Translations under genes and position numbers: made by a program
Part shown: in pieces, positions 14,164 to 22,693 of the stretch
Numbering within the stretch: position 1 is the stretch's first letter
Layout of the letters: each line of letters begins with the position of its first letter
Notes under the pieces: generated by a model
Told to the model about the DNA's origin: nothing
What the model saw: only the letters and a program-made list of their open reading frames with translations
The model's database searches: none
Source: Flavobacterium cyanobacteriorum
GTDB lineage: Bacteria; Bacteroidota; Bacteroidia; Flavobacteriales; Flavobacteriaceae
DNA length: 34,102 bases
Direction: 5' to 3'
Assembly (NCBI RefSeq): GCF_002251835.1
Contig: NZ_NOXV01000303.1
Location: 29,763-63,864 of the forward strand

Positions 14164-16536
14164 ATGAAAACCAGGAAGACCACAGGAAAAAATTTTCAAT
14201 CCTACAACAAACTGATTGAAAGGCTTGGCGCACAGGATGCCGTAAAACCTGTTGTAAATATATTGCCTGAAATAGTAGTAGTAACCACATTTCCACCAAG
14301 GGAATGTGGTATTGCAACATATTCAGAAGACCTCATCAGGGCGCTAAAAAAACACTATATAGACTCCTTTTCTATAAAAGTGTGCGCGGTTGAAAATACC
14401 AATGAAAGGCATAATTATGATTATACTGACGTGAAATATGTGCTGAATACTTCCAAACCAGACTCCTATAAGTTATTTTCTGAACAGGTAAATCGTGATG
14501 ACAACGTTAAAGTAGTGCTCATACAGCACGAATTTGGCCTATTTGCTGAAACGGCAAACCATTTTAACACGTTTATAAATGACATCAACAAGCCGCTTTC
14601 GCTGGTATTCCATACCGTGTTGCCAAATCCTGACAGAGCGCTTAAAGACAATGTCTGTTATATGCTGGACCGTGCCGATTCGCTCATTGTAATGACACAC
14701 AATGCTGCTAATATCCTTAAGCGCGATTACGCAGCAGATGCTGAGAAAATTACTGTTATCCCGCACGGTACGCACCTTGTGCCACATACTGACAAGGCGC
14801 AACTAAAAAGGAAATATGGTTTTGAAGGCAGGAAAATACTATCAACATTTGGCCTTTTGAGTTCCGGAAAAAGCCTTGAAACTACCCTTGACGCGCTGCC
14901 CGAAGTGATTAACAAATGCCCAGAAGTTCTGTTCCTGATAATTGGGAAAACACACCCTACAGTAGCCCTGAATGAAGGAGAACACTACAGGGACTTCCTT
15001 AAACACAGGATACAGGAACTTGGCCTTGAGGAAAATGTAAAATTCATCAATAAGTATGTAGCCCTCGATGAACTTCTGGAGTATTTGCAAATGACCGATA
15101 TTTACCTGTTTACTTCCAAAGACCCTAACCAGGCCGTAAGCGGTACATTTTCATACGCGCTCAGTTGCGGCTGCGCCATCATATCTACACCGATACCTCA
15201 TGCAAAAGAAGTATTAGCCGGCGATACGGGTATAACCTTTGATTTTGGAGACTCACAACAGCTTGCCGGTGCTATCAATACCTTGTTGTTTGACGTGGAG
15301 TTAAGGCATACAATGGTGTTAAACGGCCTGCATAAAATAGTGCATACCGCCTGGGAAAATTCGGCTGTCGCCCATGCTAAAGTGTTGCAGAAAGCAGCCG
15401 GAGAAGGGCTTGGGCTGCATTATAAAAACCCGGTGGTAAACCTTAGCCACATCAAGAATATGACTACCGATTTTGGCATATTGCAATTTTCCAAAATAAA
15501 TAAGCCGGATATTGAGTCGGGCTACACCCTTGATGATAATGCGCGGGCGCTAATAGCTATGTGCCAGTACTACAAGCAGTACCGTAATACAGAGTCGCTG
15601 AAGTACATCAAAACGTACCTGAACTTTATCGATTATTGCCAGCTGGAAGACGGCAGGTTCCTTAACTACGTAGATTTTAATTCCAACTTTACCCCGCAGA
15701 ACCGGAATGAAAACCTTGAAGACAGCGCGGGCCGAGCCATGTGGGCATTAGGCTATGTGGTGTCTTTATCTAAAATACTTCCGGAAGAAATTGGCAAAAA
15801 AGCCGAAGGGATGTTCCAGAAAACGCTGTCGCTTACTAAAAACATCCACTCTACAAGGGCTATGGCTTTTATTATCAAAGGCCTGTATTACTACAACCGC
15901 CATATTAAGGATGTAGATAACCTTTTATATATAAAACTTTTTGCCGACAGGCTGGTGCAGATGTACCGCCACGAAGCTGATACAGAATGGAAGTGGTTTG
16001 AAGGATACCTGACGTATGCCAACAGCGTACTGCCTGAAGCATTGCTGCTTTGCTACGCTATAACCGGCAATGAAACCTACAAGGCCATAGCTAAGGAATC
16101 ATTTGATTTCCTGCTGTCAAAGATATTTACCGATAATTCCATCAGGGTGATATCGAACCGCGGCTGGTACTTTAAGGGGCGGAACAAAGAGCTATTTGGC
16201 GAACAGCCGATAGACGTGGCTTATACCATACTGGCCCTCAGGAAGTTCCATGACATCTTTAAAGATGAAGAATACCTCAGCCGGATGGAAAGCGCATTTA
16301 ACTGGTTTCTTGGCAACAACCATCTCCAGCATATTGTTTATAACCCCTGTACGGGAGGTTGTTTTGACGGGCTTGAGGAGCACAGCGTAAACCTGAACCA
16401 GGGTGCGGAGTCCACTGTAAGCTACCTCATGGCCAGGCTGACTATCAATAAATATTTTGGCAATCCTGAGGGCAGTTATTTCCGCAGGAGGAACAGGGCC
16501 GACCAACTGGCAGCAATGGACGGACTCCATTTCTAA
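14164..16536 (+). CDS. GT4-family glycosyltransferase with C-terminal alpha-helical (toroid-like) domain
   Basis: 790 residues, cytosolic, no signal peptide. Residues about 37-405 form a GT-B fold of the GT4 type: FPPRECGIATYSEDL (acceptor-side glycine loop), VLIQHEFGLF, VIPHGTHLVPH, LSTFGLLSSGKSLETTLDAL, and nucleotide-sugar region SGTFSYALSCGCAIISTPIPHAKEVL with the Glu of the E-x7-E type motif partly visible. Residues about 415-785 are a repeated helix-hairpin region (GYTLDDNARALIAMCQYY, LEDSAGRAMWALGY, WKWFEGYLTYANSVLPEALL, QPIDVAYTILALRKF) resembling an alpha/alpha barrel of the kind used by glycoside hydrolases and lyases. The fusion suggests transfer plus carbohydrate binding or hydrolysis. 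Donor and acceptor are not known; mannan-type oligosaccharide metabolism is one possibility. Confidence 0.85.
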   Translation: MKTRKTTGKNFQSYNKLIERLGAQDAVKPVVNILPEIVVVTTFPPRECGIATYSEDLIRALKKHYIDSFSIKVCAVENTNERHNYDYTDVKYVLNTSKPDSYKLFSEQVNRDDNVKVVLIQHEFGLFAETANHFNTFINDINKPLSLVFHTVLPNPDRALKDNVCYMLDRADSLIVMTHNAANILKRDYAADAEKITVIPHGTHLVPHTDKAQLKRKYGFEGRKILSTFGLLSSGKSLETTLDALPEVINKCPEVLFLIIGKTHPTVALNEGEHYRDFLKHRIQELGLEENVKFINKYVALDELLEYLQMTDIYLFTSKDPNQAVSGTFSYALSCGCAIISTPIPHAKEVLAGDTGITFDFGDSQQLAGAINTLLFDVELRHTMVLNGLHKIVHTAWENSAVAHAKVLQKAAGEGLGLHYKNPVVNLSHIKNMTTDFGILQFSKINKPDIESGYTLDDNARALIAMCQYYKQYRNTESLKYIKTYLNFIDYCQLEDGRFLNYVDFNSNFTPQNRNENLEDSAGRAMWALGYVVSLSKILPEEIGKKAEGMFQKTLSLTKNIHSTRAMAFIIKGLYYYNRHIKDVDNLLYIKLFADRLVQMYRHEADTEWKWFEGYLTYANSVLPEALLLCYAITGNETYKAIAKESFDFLLSKIFTDNSIRVISNRGWYFKGRNKELFGEQPIDVAYTILALRKFHDIFKDEEYLSRMESAFNWFLGNNHLQHIVYNPCTGGCFDGLEEHSVNLNQGAESTVSYLMARLTINKYFGNPEGSYFRRRNRADQLAAMDGLHF

Positions 16537-16590
16537 GCCCGCGAAAAATGTCCCGGACAAGCAGAGGCAAGGCTGGCAACTACATTTTCC

Positions 16591-16670
16591 AGCCCCGATG
16601 GAAGCGGCATCCTCCCCGCCGCCCGCTTTTGCGGCGGGGAGATAGAGCTGAGAGCGGGAAATAGCTGCCA
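16591..16670 (+). repeat. GC-rich hairpin intergenic repeat, copy 1
   Basis: The core runs AGCC.CGATGGAAGCGGCATCCT, then a perfect 11-bp stem CTCCCCGCCGC / GCGGCGGGGAG (16612-16622 with 16631-16641), then GAGATA.AGC. A second copy in opposite orientation lies at 18072-18143. It is strikingly GC-rich compared with its surroundings and carries no ORF. It resembles the REP-like repeats scattered between genes in flavobacterial genomes (recalled, not searched). Confidence 0.75.
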
Positions 16671-16756
16671 AAAAAATAAAAGCAGTACATTACTGAGTAT
16701 CAGGAAAACGTATAAGTACAATGCCTTACCGGAAATACTTTCTTTACATAACTGAC

Positions 16757-16793
16757 AAACAAAAGCCGGCGCTGATACGACCGGCTTTTGTTT
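16757..16793. terminator. Bidirectional Rho-independent terminator
   Basis: A perfect 13-bp stem AAACAAAAGCCGG / CCGGCTTTTGTTT (16757-16769 with 16781-16793) with an 11-base loop. T-rich arms on both strands let it serve the rightward glycosyltransferase unit and the leftward lipoprotein gene ending at 16814. Confidence 0.8.
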
Positions 16794-16813
16794 TGCTATG
16801 CCAGGAGCTGTAA

Positions 16814-17320
16814 TTAATTTTCAAGCCTGTGTACTTCCACCCCGCCCTGCTGGCCAAGGGCTTCAATTACGGCATCATAACTATTAACGTTGACCGTATT
16901 GGCAAAAAATCCGGGTACGCGCACAATCCTGAAAATCTGGTTTTGGGTAAGGCCCGGCAGGGCGTTCAGGTCGGCAAATTCGTTTGACTGCATAAAAATT
17001 TCCACATCATCAGCGGTAAAGTTGAAGTCATAATCCACTTCGCCACCATTATTTAAATATATAGTCCGGGGGATTTGCTGCCATACATCAAACCCGTCAA
17101 CATTAACAAGCCTGTACACCAGCACCACATCCGCATCGAAAGTCGGGGGTGCAAATTGGTAAAAAATCGTAAAGTTGTTTCCGGCATTAAAATCAACATT
17201 GGTCAGTTCAATTACCTGGCTAATCGTATCATTATCGGTATAGACTACATCATCGTCATTATCACAACCTGTAAAAACGGCCATTCCGGCAAAGGCAAAA
17301 AATAGGAAAATCTTTTTCAT
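16814..17320 (-). CDS. Lipoprotein of unknown function
   Basis: 168 residues from ATG 17320 (MKKIFLFFAFAGMAVFTGC, SPII signal with Cys19). The frame is open further upstream, but that part is not protein-like and lies in the divergent promoter. The mature protein begins with an acidic DNDDDVVYTDND spacer and continues with beta-rich segments (IFYQFAPPTFDADVVLVYRLV, WQQIPRTIYLNNGGEVDYDF). No known domain is recognised; the type is common in Bacteroidota surface lipoproteins. It is divergent from the DUF1543 gene and lies between two inverted hairpin repeats. Confidence 0.75.
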   Translation of the reverse strand: MKKIFLFFAFAGMAVFTGCDNDDDVVYTDNDTISQVIELTNVDFNAGNNFTIFYQFAPPTFDADVVLVYRLVNVDGFDVWQQIPRTIYLNNGGEVDYDFNFTADDVEIFMQSNEFADLNALPGLTQNQIFRIVRVPGFFANTVNVNSYDAVIEALGQQGGVEVHRLEN

Positions 17321-17411
17321 AATTATAAACTGTTTTTTATTGTCATAAAGGTAATTCCAAAAACTGCACCAAAATTTAAATTTAGGAGAAATTTGGTTAT
17401 TTTTATTTGAA

Positions 17412-17419
17412 TAACTTTG
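17412..17419 (+). promoter_or_regulatory. -7 promoter box TAACTTTG of the DUF1543 gene
   Basis: Perfect TAnnTTTG match only seven bases before the ATG at 17427, so the leader would be very short or absent. A TTTG at 17392-17395 could be the -33 element (spacing slightly short). Confidence 0.55.
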
Positions 17420-17426
17420 CAAGACT

Positions 17427-17984
17427 ATGGATACGGATTTTAAACTTTACATGATTTTACTGGGCTGTAAGCCCAAGGGCAGGTTCACGGAACAGCATGA
17501 TATTTTTTTCGGGATTGGGACATCGCCGGAAGCGCTAAAAGAAGAAATGTATGCTTTCTGGCCCGATGCCGGCACCCTGCACATTGATTCATGGCGTGAA
17601 GTAACCACCGTGGAAGGCTGTACTATAAAAGTAGTGCCCAGGAAAAGCATGCGCCCTGGCGGTGACAAACTTTTTTTCATCAACCTTGGCGGTTACCGTC
17701 CCGGTGATTTTGAAGAATACCATTATAAAATGATTATGGTGGCGCCTACCATGGCCGAAGCAATAAAAAAATCAAAAGCATCAGCTTTTTATAAGCATTT
17801 TGGCTTCAGGGGTGCCGAGTCGCATATTGATGACAAATATGGCATTGATGTAGATGATGTATACCCTGTTGAAGACATGCTGGCACCACACTTCAGGGAA
17901 AAATACGCCTTAGAGCTGGCAGCCGCGCAAAACCCTCGGGAAGACATCCTGCACATAGGCTACCTGAAGATAGGCCCGGTATAA
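17427..17984 (+). CDS. DUF1543 domain-containing protein
   Basis: 185 residues, no signal peptide, so cytosolic. KLYMILLGCKPKGRFTEQHDIFFGIGTSPEAL at the N-terminus and the second copy-like region FFINLGGYRPGDFEEYHYKMIMVAPTMAEA at about 75-110 are the two half-repeats typical of DUF1543 proteins. The family has no assigned function. It is monocistronic, divergent from a lipoprotein gene, with its own -7 box. A GC-rich repeat lies just downstream. Confidence 0.85.
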   Translation: MDTDFKLYMILLGCKPKGRFTEQHDIFFGIGTSPEALKEEMYAFWPDAGTLHIDSWREVTTVEGCTIKVVPRKSMRPGGDKLFFINLGGYRPGDFEEYHYKMIMVAPTMAEAIKKSKASAFYKHFGFRGAESHIDDKYGIDVDDVYPVEDMLAPHFREKYALELAAAQNPREDILHIGYLKIGPV

Positions 17985-18071
17985 CTACACCACTGCCTCT
18001 TGCCGGGACACAAATCTAACCCTTGTTATTTACTTGGAGCAGCCGGCTAAGCGCTTTTCTGCAAGGTTTGG

Positions 18072-18143
18072 TCGCGCTGTCCGCTATATCTCACCCGCCG
18101 CCATAAGCGCGGCGGCGGGGAGGATGCCGCTTCCATCGCGGCT
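18072..18143 (-). repeat. GC-rich hairpin intergenic repeat, copy 2 (inverted)
   Basis: Read on the minus strand it gives AGCCGCGATGGAAGCGGCATC, CTCCCCGCCGCC, a loop, GGCGGCGGG and TGAGATATAGCGGACAGCG, closely matching copy 1 at 16591-16670. Its stem is CCCGCCGCC / GGCGGCGGG (18094-18102 with 18111-18119). The loop and stem length differ from copy 1 but the stem is kept, suggesting selection for the hairpin. Confidence 0.75.
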
Positions 18144-18231
18144 AGGCAAAAACACCAGTCTTATCCTGGCTGCTTATACTATGAGCGCATCCATCTGGCT
18201 TTTATAAAATAGTGGCCAGGCAGGACACAAC

Positions 18232-19239
18232 CTACCTTGCTTTGCCATCAGGCCCCGGGGCAGTAGCTATACTGATGTACGGCTGCAGGAACGGGGCCAG
18301 GCTGAAATGATGGAGTTTCTGTGGGACATCAATAAATGGTGCTTTAGCAAACTTTTCATTGGTAACATAAAAATCTATGCCATTATTGCCGGCAATGCCT
18401 TCTATTTGGTGGAATGACAGGCCCAGCCGGAGCTTCCTTTTATTGCCCGAAAAAAAATCATGCCCGTTGAAGCCATATAGCAGGTACAGGAATGGCTGCA
18501 AAAATGTACTGTAACCGGTAAGGACTACAATCTTTTTATCTTCAATATATACCGCACCTGTAATCAGGCCTTGTGTATCAAATGTTGCTTTCAATGTTGC
18601 CTGGTAAGTACCCGGCTCTTTAGGCAATACGTATAGCGACGTCTTTTTGCTTATCCATTGTTTGGTAAACAGGTACAGGCTGTCTGCAGAGGCGATGAGT
18701 GCTTCACAATCAAAATCGGTGTGGTTTGCCTCCTTGGCTGTATAATCGGTTTGGCCGGCATAACTAAAATTTATGTTTGCCGTAACGGGTTCGCCATTCA
18801 GCAGTGAAGTTTTCGCTACCTTTATTATCCTTAAGTCAGTACGGTTTCCGTTTGCATTGTTACCAAAATCGCCGATGTATATATAATCCTCATCCTGTGC
18901 CACATCTTCCCAATCCTGGTTGCTTACCCCGTTTATGGGAATAGGCTGCCCCACTGCGCCGGTACCCGGATCAATAGCATATAGGTTTATATCCGTATCG
19001 TCATTATGCGTATATAAGCTACTGCCCCAGAGAATAAGGCCGGATGTCTCCTTGAGCACAGGGGAAAGGCCTACCGAAGCCACCGGGTTTACCGAAGCTG
19101 GAGGGTAAGTGCAGCTACCGTCATTAATGGTAGCATCAGGGTTGTAATTACCGGCCAGCGGATCAGTACAGCCGGGTACCTGGGCCACGGCGGTAACTGC
19201 TGAGAATAATAAAACCCATACTATTGCATTTATCTTCAT
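18232..19239 (-). CDS. Exported protein with a GCTDP...DGSC calcium-loop-like repeat
   Basis: 335 residues from ATG 19239 (MKINAIVWVLLFSAVTAVAQ, SPI signal). The frame continues upstream to 19284 but that extension precedes the signal peptide. Residues about 22-42 contain GCTDPLAGNYNPDATINDGSC, a short Asp/Asn-rich module frequent in secreted Bacteroidota proteins. The remainder (about 55-330) looks like a beta-propeller-type region (SGLILWGSSLYTHNDDTD, DYIYIGDFGNNANGNRTDLRI, DCEALIASADSLYLFTKQW). No catalytic motif is recognised and no type IX secretion C-terminal domain is visible. It probably acts in the periplasm or at the surface. Confidence 0.8.
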   Translation of the reverse strand: MKINAIVWVLLFSAVTAVAQVPGCTDPLAGNYNPDATINDGSCTYPPASVNPVASVGLSPVLKETSGLILWGSSLYTHNDDTDINLYAIDPGTGAVGQPIPINGVSNQDWEDVAQDEDYIYIGDFGNNANGNRTDLRIIKVAKTSLLNGEPVTANINFSYAGQTDYTAKEANHTDFDCEALIASADSLYLFTKQWISKKTSLYVLPKEPGTYQATLKATFDTQGLITGAVYIEDKKIVVLTGYSTFLQPFLYLLYGFNGHDFFSGNKRKLRLGLSFHQIEGIAGNNGIDFYVTNEKFAKAPFIDVPQKLHHFSLAPFLQPYISIATAPGPDGKAR

Positions 19240-19456
19240 TGTAGAATCCTGTAGTTTAGCACTAAAATATGCATTCTGATTCATTGAAGATATTGTTTTA
19301 GTAAATTTTAATATTAAAACGTTCCCCTGTATAGATAGTAAGTTCCCCGGCTTCGTATACCATCCTACCTCAATATTTCTTTAAATAATTATAATATAAT
19401 GTTAAGAATGGCTGGTAGGGCTTCATAGCTTCTGCAAGATTTGTAATTTTAGGTTC

Positions 19457-21430
19457 ATGAGCTATGGTATTAATCATAATCTTAAAAAATCTGCCTGTAT
19501 AGGTTTTTTAGGAACCATTTTTACGGCCAATGTATTTATGAACTGTAGTGCCCGATTTACAGAACAGGAAATTTATTTTGAACTTCCGGTAAAAAAAACC
19601 ATGAACGACCTGCTGCTCGGCTATGATAGCGATGGCGATAAACGTATTACTAAAGATGATGCCCCCCAGAAAGATTACTTTATGATAAGTACTAAAGGCG
19701 ATACCGTAATTCTCCGCAATACTTATCACATCAGTAATTTGCTGCAGGAACTTGCCATAGCTGCAGACAGCGCACAGGAAACGCTAAGTATAAACCTCAG
19801 GCAAATACAGGAGCCGCCAGCCGAACGTATATCGCGCCGCATCCGCACACATTTTTGGGATGACCTTACGCGTACTGTTGATGAAGCCGGATTAGACCGT
19901 ATTGCCACCGATGAAAAAATGCATGATGCGCACCAGAGGGTATATGTACCCTATTATGACAGTACGGGCATTGCCTATTTTCTGGAGCTGCAAAAGCGCC
20001 GGAGGAACCTTGAAGTGAACATCCTTCCCCCTGTAATCACACCGGAATATGTGCGTTCCATAAATAGCAAACCGGGAATATTAACATTGAAAATCAAAAA
20101 TGGGAAAGGCGTACCTTTTGTAGTACCCGGCGGGCGGTTTAATGAAATGTATGGATGGGACAGCTACTTTGAAGGTGTTGGCCTGATTCTCGATGGGCGG
20201 GCTGACCTTGCAAAAGCTATGGTTGACAATTTCTGTTACCAGATAAAATTTTACGGTAAAATACTAAATGCTAACCGTTCCTACTATCTTACCCGGACAC
20301 AGCCGCCATTCCTCTCATCATTTATCAAAGAAGTATATGAAGCCATGCCTGTTAAAGATAAAAGGTGGCTTGCAGAAAGCCTGTCCATGGCTATACACGA
20401 ATATGAAACGGTGTGGATGCAGGGCAAACGGTTTACGCCACAGACGGGCCTTAACCGCTATTATGCTGACGGCCTTGGCATTCCGCCAGAAACAGAACCA
20501 GGGCATTTCAGGGAAGTGCTTGATAGCTATGCAAAAAAATATAACCTGAGCATTTTGGAATTTGAGGAACAATACAAGAGTGGCAGGATCATGGATGCCG
20601 GGCTAGACCGCTACTTCGTCCATGACCGGACATTGCGCGAAAGCGGCCATGATACATCATGGAGGCTGGATAACGTGGCAGCAGACCTGAATTGTGTTGA
20701 TGTTAATGCCCTTTTATATAAATATGAGGCCGATTTTCAATATTTAATTGCAAAATATTTTGACAATGAATTTACTGCCGAAAACGGCAATACTTACACC
20801 ACCGGCTACTGGCATGAAAAAACAGCAACGCGCAAACTGCTTATGAAACAATACCTATGGGACAAAACAGCACAATGTTTTTATGACTACAATATAAAAA
20901 AACAACGCCAAACGGATTTTATGTCGGCTACAAATTTTTTCCCGTTGTGGGCAGGCCTTTGTACAGAAGAGGAAGCCGCTGCCATAGTACCCCTGCTCCT
21001 GCATGAGCTGAAAGCAGCGGGAGGTTTCCTGGCCTCAGGCCGGGACAGCACCTATAAATACGCTACAAATAACGTGCAGCGCCAGTGGGACTACCCAAAC
21101 GGATGGGCCCCTCACCAAATGATGCTGTGGAAGGGCCTGCTACATTATGGCTATAAAGCTGAGGCCCGTGAAATGATATACCGATGGCTGTATATGATTA
21201 CACAAAACGCGGTAGACTATAATGGCACAATACCGGAAAAATATGATGTAGTGAAAAGTACGCACAAGGTTTATGCTGAATATGGCAATGTTGGGGCTGA
21301 GTTTGCCTACATAACCCGGAGCGGCTTCGGCTGGATGAATGCCTCGTACCAGCTCGGCCTCAGCCTGCTTGAACCGGAATATGTGCAAAAGCTAAATAAT
21401 TTGGAAAAGCCGGAAGCCATATTTAAATAG
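19457..21430 (+). CDS. Trehalase (GH37), fungal neutral-trehalase-like, exported
   Basis: 657 residues; hydrolyses trehalose to two glucose. Residues 11-30 are hydrophobic and end in FMNC, a possible but atypical lipobox. Residues about 49-105 contain an EF-hand-like loop D57-S-D59-G-D61-KRI-TK-D67 and HISNLLQELAIA, the layout of the calcium-binding domain of fungal neutral trehalases. Residues about 120-645 are the GH37 catalytic barrel, with signatures PGGRFNEMYGWDSYF (225-238) and QWDYPNGWAPHQ (543-554). Catalytic residues by family alignment are Asp399 (RESGHDTS) and Glu594 (PEKYDV). KILNANRSYYLTRTQPPFL and DGLGIPPETEPGHF are also strongly neutral-trehalase-like. It stands alone; no trehalose transporter or synthesis gene is near. 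Confidence 0.92.
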   Translation: MSYGINHNLKKSACIGFLGTIFTANVFMNCSARFTEQEIYFELPVKKTMNDLLLGYDSDGDKRITKDDAPQKDYFMISTKGDTVILRNTYHISNLLQELAIAADSAQETLSINLRQIQEPPAERISRRIRTHFWDDLTRTVDEAGLDRIATDEKMHDAHQRVYVPYYDSTGIAYFLELQKRRRNLEVNILPPVITPEYVRSINSKPGILTLKIKNGKGVPFVVPGGRFNEMYGWDSYFEGVGLILDGRADLAKAMVDNFCYQIKFYGKILNANRSYYLTRTQPPFLSSFIKEVYEAMPVKDKRWLAESLSMAIHEYETVWMQGKRFTPQTGLNRYYADGLGIPPETEPGHFREVLDSYAKKYNLSILEFEEQYKSGRIMDAGLDRYFVHDRTLRESGHDTSWRLDNVAADLNCVDVNALLYKYEADFQYLIAKYFDNEFTAENGNTYTTGYWHEKTATRKLLMKQYLWDKTAQCFYDYNIKKQRQTDFMSATNFFPLWAGLCTEEEAAAIVPLLLHELKAAGGFLASGRDSTYKYATNNVQRQWDYPNGWAPHQMMLWKGLLHYGYKAEAREMIYRWLYMITQNAVDYNGTIPEKYDVVKSTHKVYAEYGNVGAEFAYITRSGFGWMNASYQLGLSLLEPEYVQKLNNLEKPEAIFK

Positions 21431-21550
21431 CAGCAACTATAATGCTGTCACCTTACATACCACAAAAGGTAGTGGTACAGACAGGGAAGCTGTAAACTTA
21501 AATTTTGCTTAGTATTCCACATCCTTATTACATGTTGTGTTAAAGTTGGA

Positions 21551-21558
21551 TAATTTTG
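21551..21558 (+). promoter_or_regulatory. -7 promoter box TAATTTTG of the small membrane protein gene
   Basis: Perfect TAnnTTTG match 19 bases before the ATG at 21578. Confidence 0.5.
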
Positions 21559-21577
21559 GCTCTAAAATTATGTAATT

Positions 21578-22069
21578 ATGAATGATGCACATTTTCACCT
21601 GATTGTAAATCACCTCCCTATTATCATACCTGCCATTGGACTGGCCGTATTGGTGGGCGGACTGGTAACCCGAACTGAAGTTATAAAACGAACCGCTTAT
21701 TGTATATTAATTGCCGGTTCGCTTGCCACTATCGCCGCAATGGCAAGTGGTGAAGGGGCAGAAGAAGTTGTAGAGCAACTGCCCACTGTAGGGCACAACC
21801 TTATAGAAGCCCATGAAGATGCAGCGGGTACTTTTGCGGTTTTATCTTACCTGCTGGGATTACTGTCTGCAGTGAGTTTGTGGGCCAGCATGAGGCAGCA
21901 GAAGATTTCGCGGATTCTGGCCCCGGCTACGGTTTGCTACAACATGGGTGTAGTTTATTTTGCACTATTGACAGGAAGCACGGGAGGTAAAATTAATCAT
22001 CCTGAAATCAGTAACGCAAGCAGTAAAATAACTAACGTAATAGAGCAAGAGCATACTAATGATGACTAA
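21578..22069 (+). CDS. Four-helix inner-membrane protein (DUF2231-like)
   Basis: 163 residues with four hydrophobic segments (about 10-32, 38-60, 83-105, 112-133). The start MNDAHFHLIVNHLPIIIPAIGL, with His5, His7 and His12 next to a membrane helix, resembles the His-containing first helix of DUF2231-type proteins. The last 30 residues are polar. Function unknown; His residues could bind haem or metal (inference). The stop codon overlaps by four bases the end of the convergent gene at 22066. Confidence 0.7.
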   Translation: MNDAHFHLIVNHLPIIIPAIGLAVLVGGLVTRTEVIKRTAYCILIAGSLATIAAMASGEGAEEVVEQLPTVGHNLIEAHEDAAGTFAVLSYLLGLLSAVSLWASMRQQKISRILAPATVCYNMGVVYFALLTGSTGGKINHPEISNASSKITNVIEQEHTNDD

Positions 22070-22575
22070 TGCAGCGTTAATCCATTAGCATCGGCATTAG
22101 CAGTAACTATAAACATCAATCCTGTAAAATCAGCTGAATTTTCTGAAAGTATAGGGAGCATCATGTAAAGCAGCAGACAGTGCAGTAATCCGTTGGTAGA
22201 GTTACCATCAATGCGAAGAGTGGCTTTACTATTTTCAGAATCAAGGTTATAGGCCAATATGACTTGCCCGTTATGAGTAATGCTCCACCCGGCCATAGGA
22301 TTGTTACTCACCGAAAGGGTATAGTTTTTACCTTCATAATTGAAATACCACTTATGTCCATACCAGTTAACGGGCTTTATTTCAATAGCACCTTCGTGGT
22401 TCTGGATAATAATGGCAGTTTTCCAAAAGCCTTTACGGTATATTTTGTAGTGTTTGCCATCAACAGTGCCAGTTGCCGTTCCCTTTGTTATATGCCATTC
22501 TAACGTGGCTAGTAACAAGCCATCAGTGCTTAGTGAGTAGGCAGTATCATTTTCCTGTTTCCATTTTAGTTCCAT
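22066..22575 (-). CDS. Hypothetical protein
   Basis: 169 residues, not recognised. The first 120 residues are beta-rich with many Trp, Tyr and Lys (ATLEWHITKGTATG, HYKIYRKGFWKTAIII, VNWYGHKWYFNYEGKNYTLSVS), resembling a small beta-barrel such as the LURP-one/Tubby-like fold, though this is a guess. Residues about 130-155 are hydrophobic (GLLHCLLLYMMLPILSE, FTGLMFIVTANA) and could be a C-terminal membrane anchor. It has a TAACTTTG -7 box close to the start and converges with the DUF2231-like gene. Confidence 0.65.
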   Translation of the reverse strand: MELKWKQENDTAYSLSTDGLLLATLEWHITKGTATGTVDGKHYKIYRKGFWKTAIIIQNHEGAIEIKPVNWYGHKWYFNYEGKNYTLSVSNNPMAGWSITHNGQVILAYNLDSENSKATLRIDGNSTNGLLHCLLLYMMLPILSENSADFTGLMFIVTANADANGLTLH

Positions 22576-22585
22576 AAGCCTATAT

Positions 22586-22593
22586 CAAAGTTA
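22586..22593 (-). promoter_or_regulatory. -7 promoter box TAACTTTG of the hypothetical gene
   Basis: Perfect match on the minus strand, ten bases before the ATG at 22575, implying a leader of only a few bases. Confidence 0.5.
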
Positions 22594-22693
22594 CGGTTAT
22601 AGGTCGCAAGGAGAAGATATTTGTTACAACGCGTATAACGATACGTTTAGGTACCTGAATACATATAAATAATATCCATTTTTAGTCATACTT

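Noticed and set aside
16591-18143. Composite transposon made of the two inverted GC-rich repeats
   Set aside because: No transposase or other mobility gene lies between them and no target duplications are visible; they are better treated as independent intergenic repeats.
21461-21476. Hairpin TACCAC...GTGGTA after the trehalase gene
   Set aside because: Stem of only six pairs and no T tract, so not supportable as a terminator.
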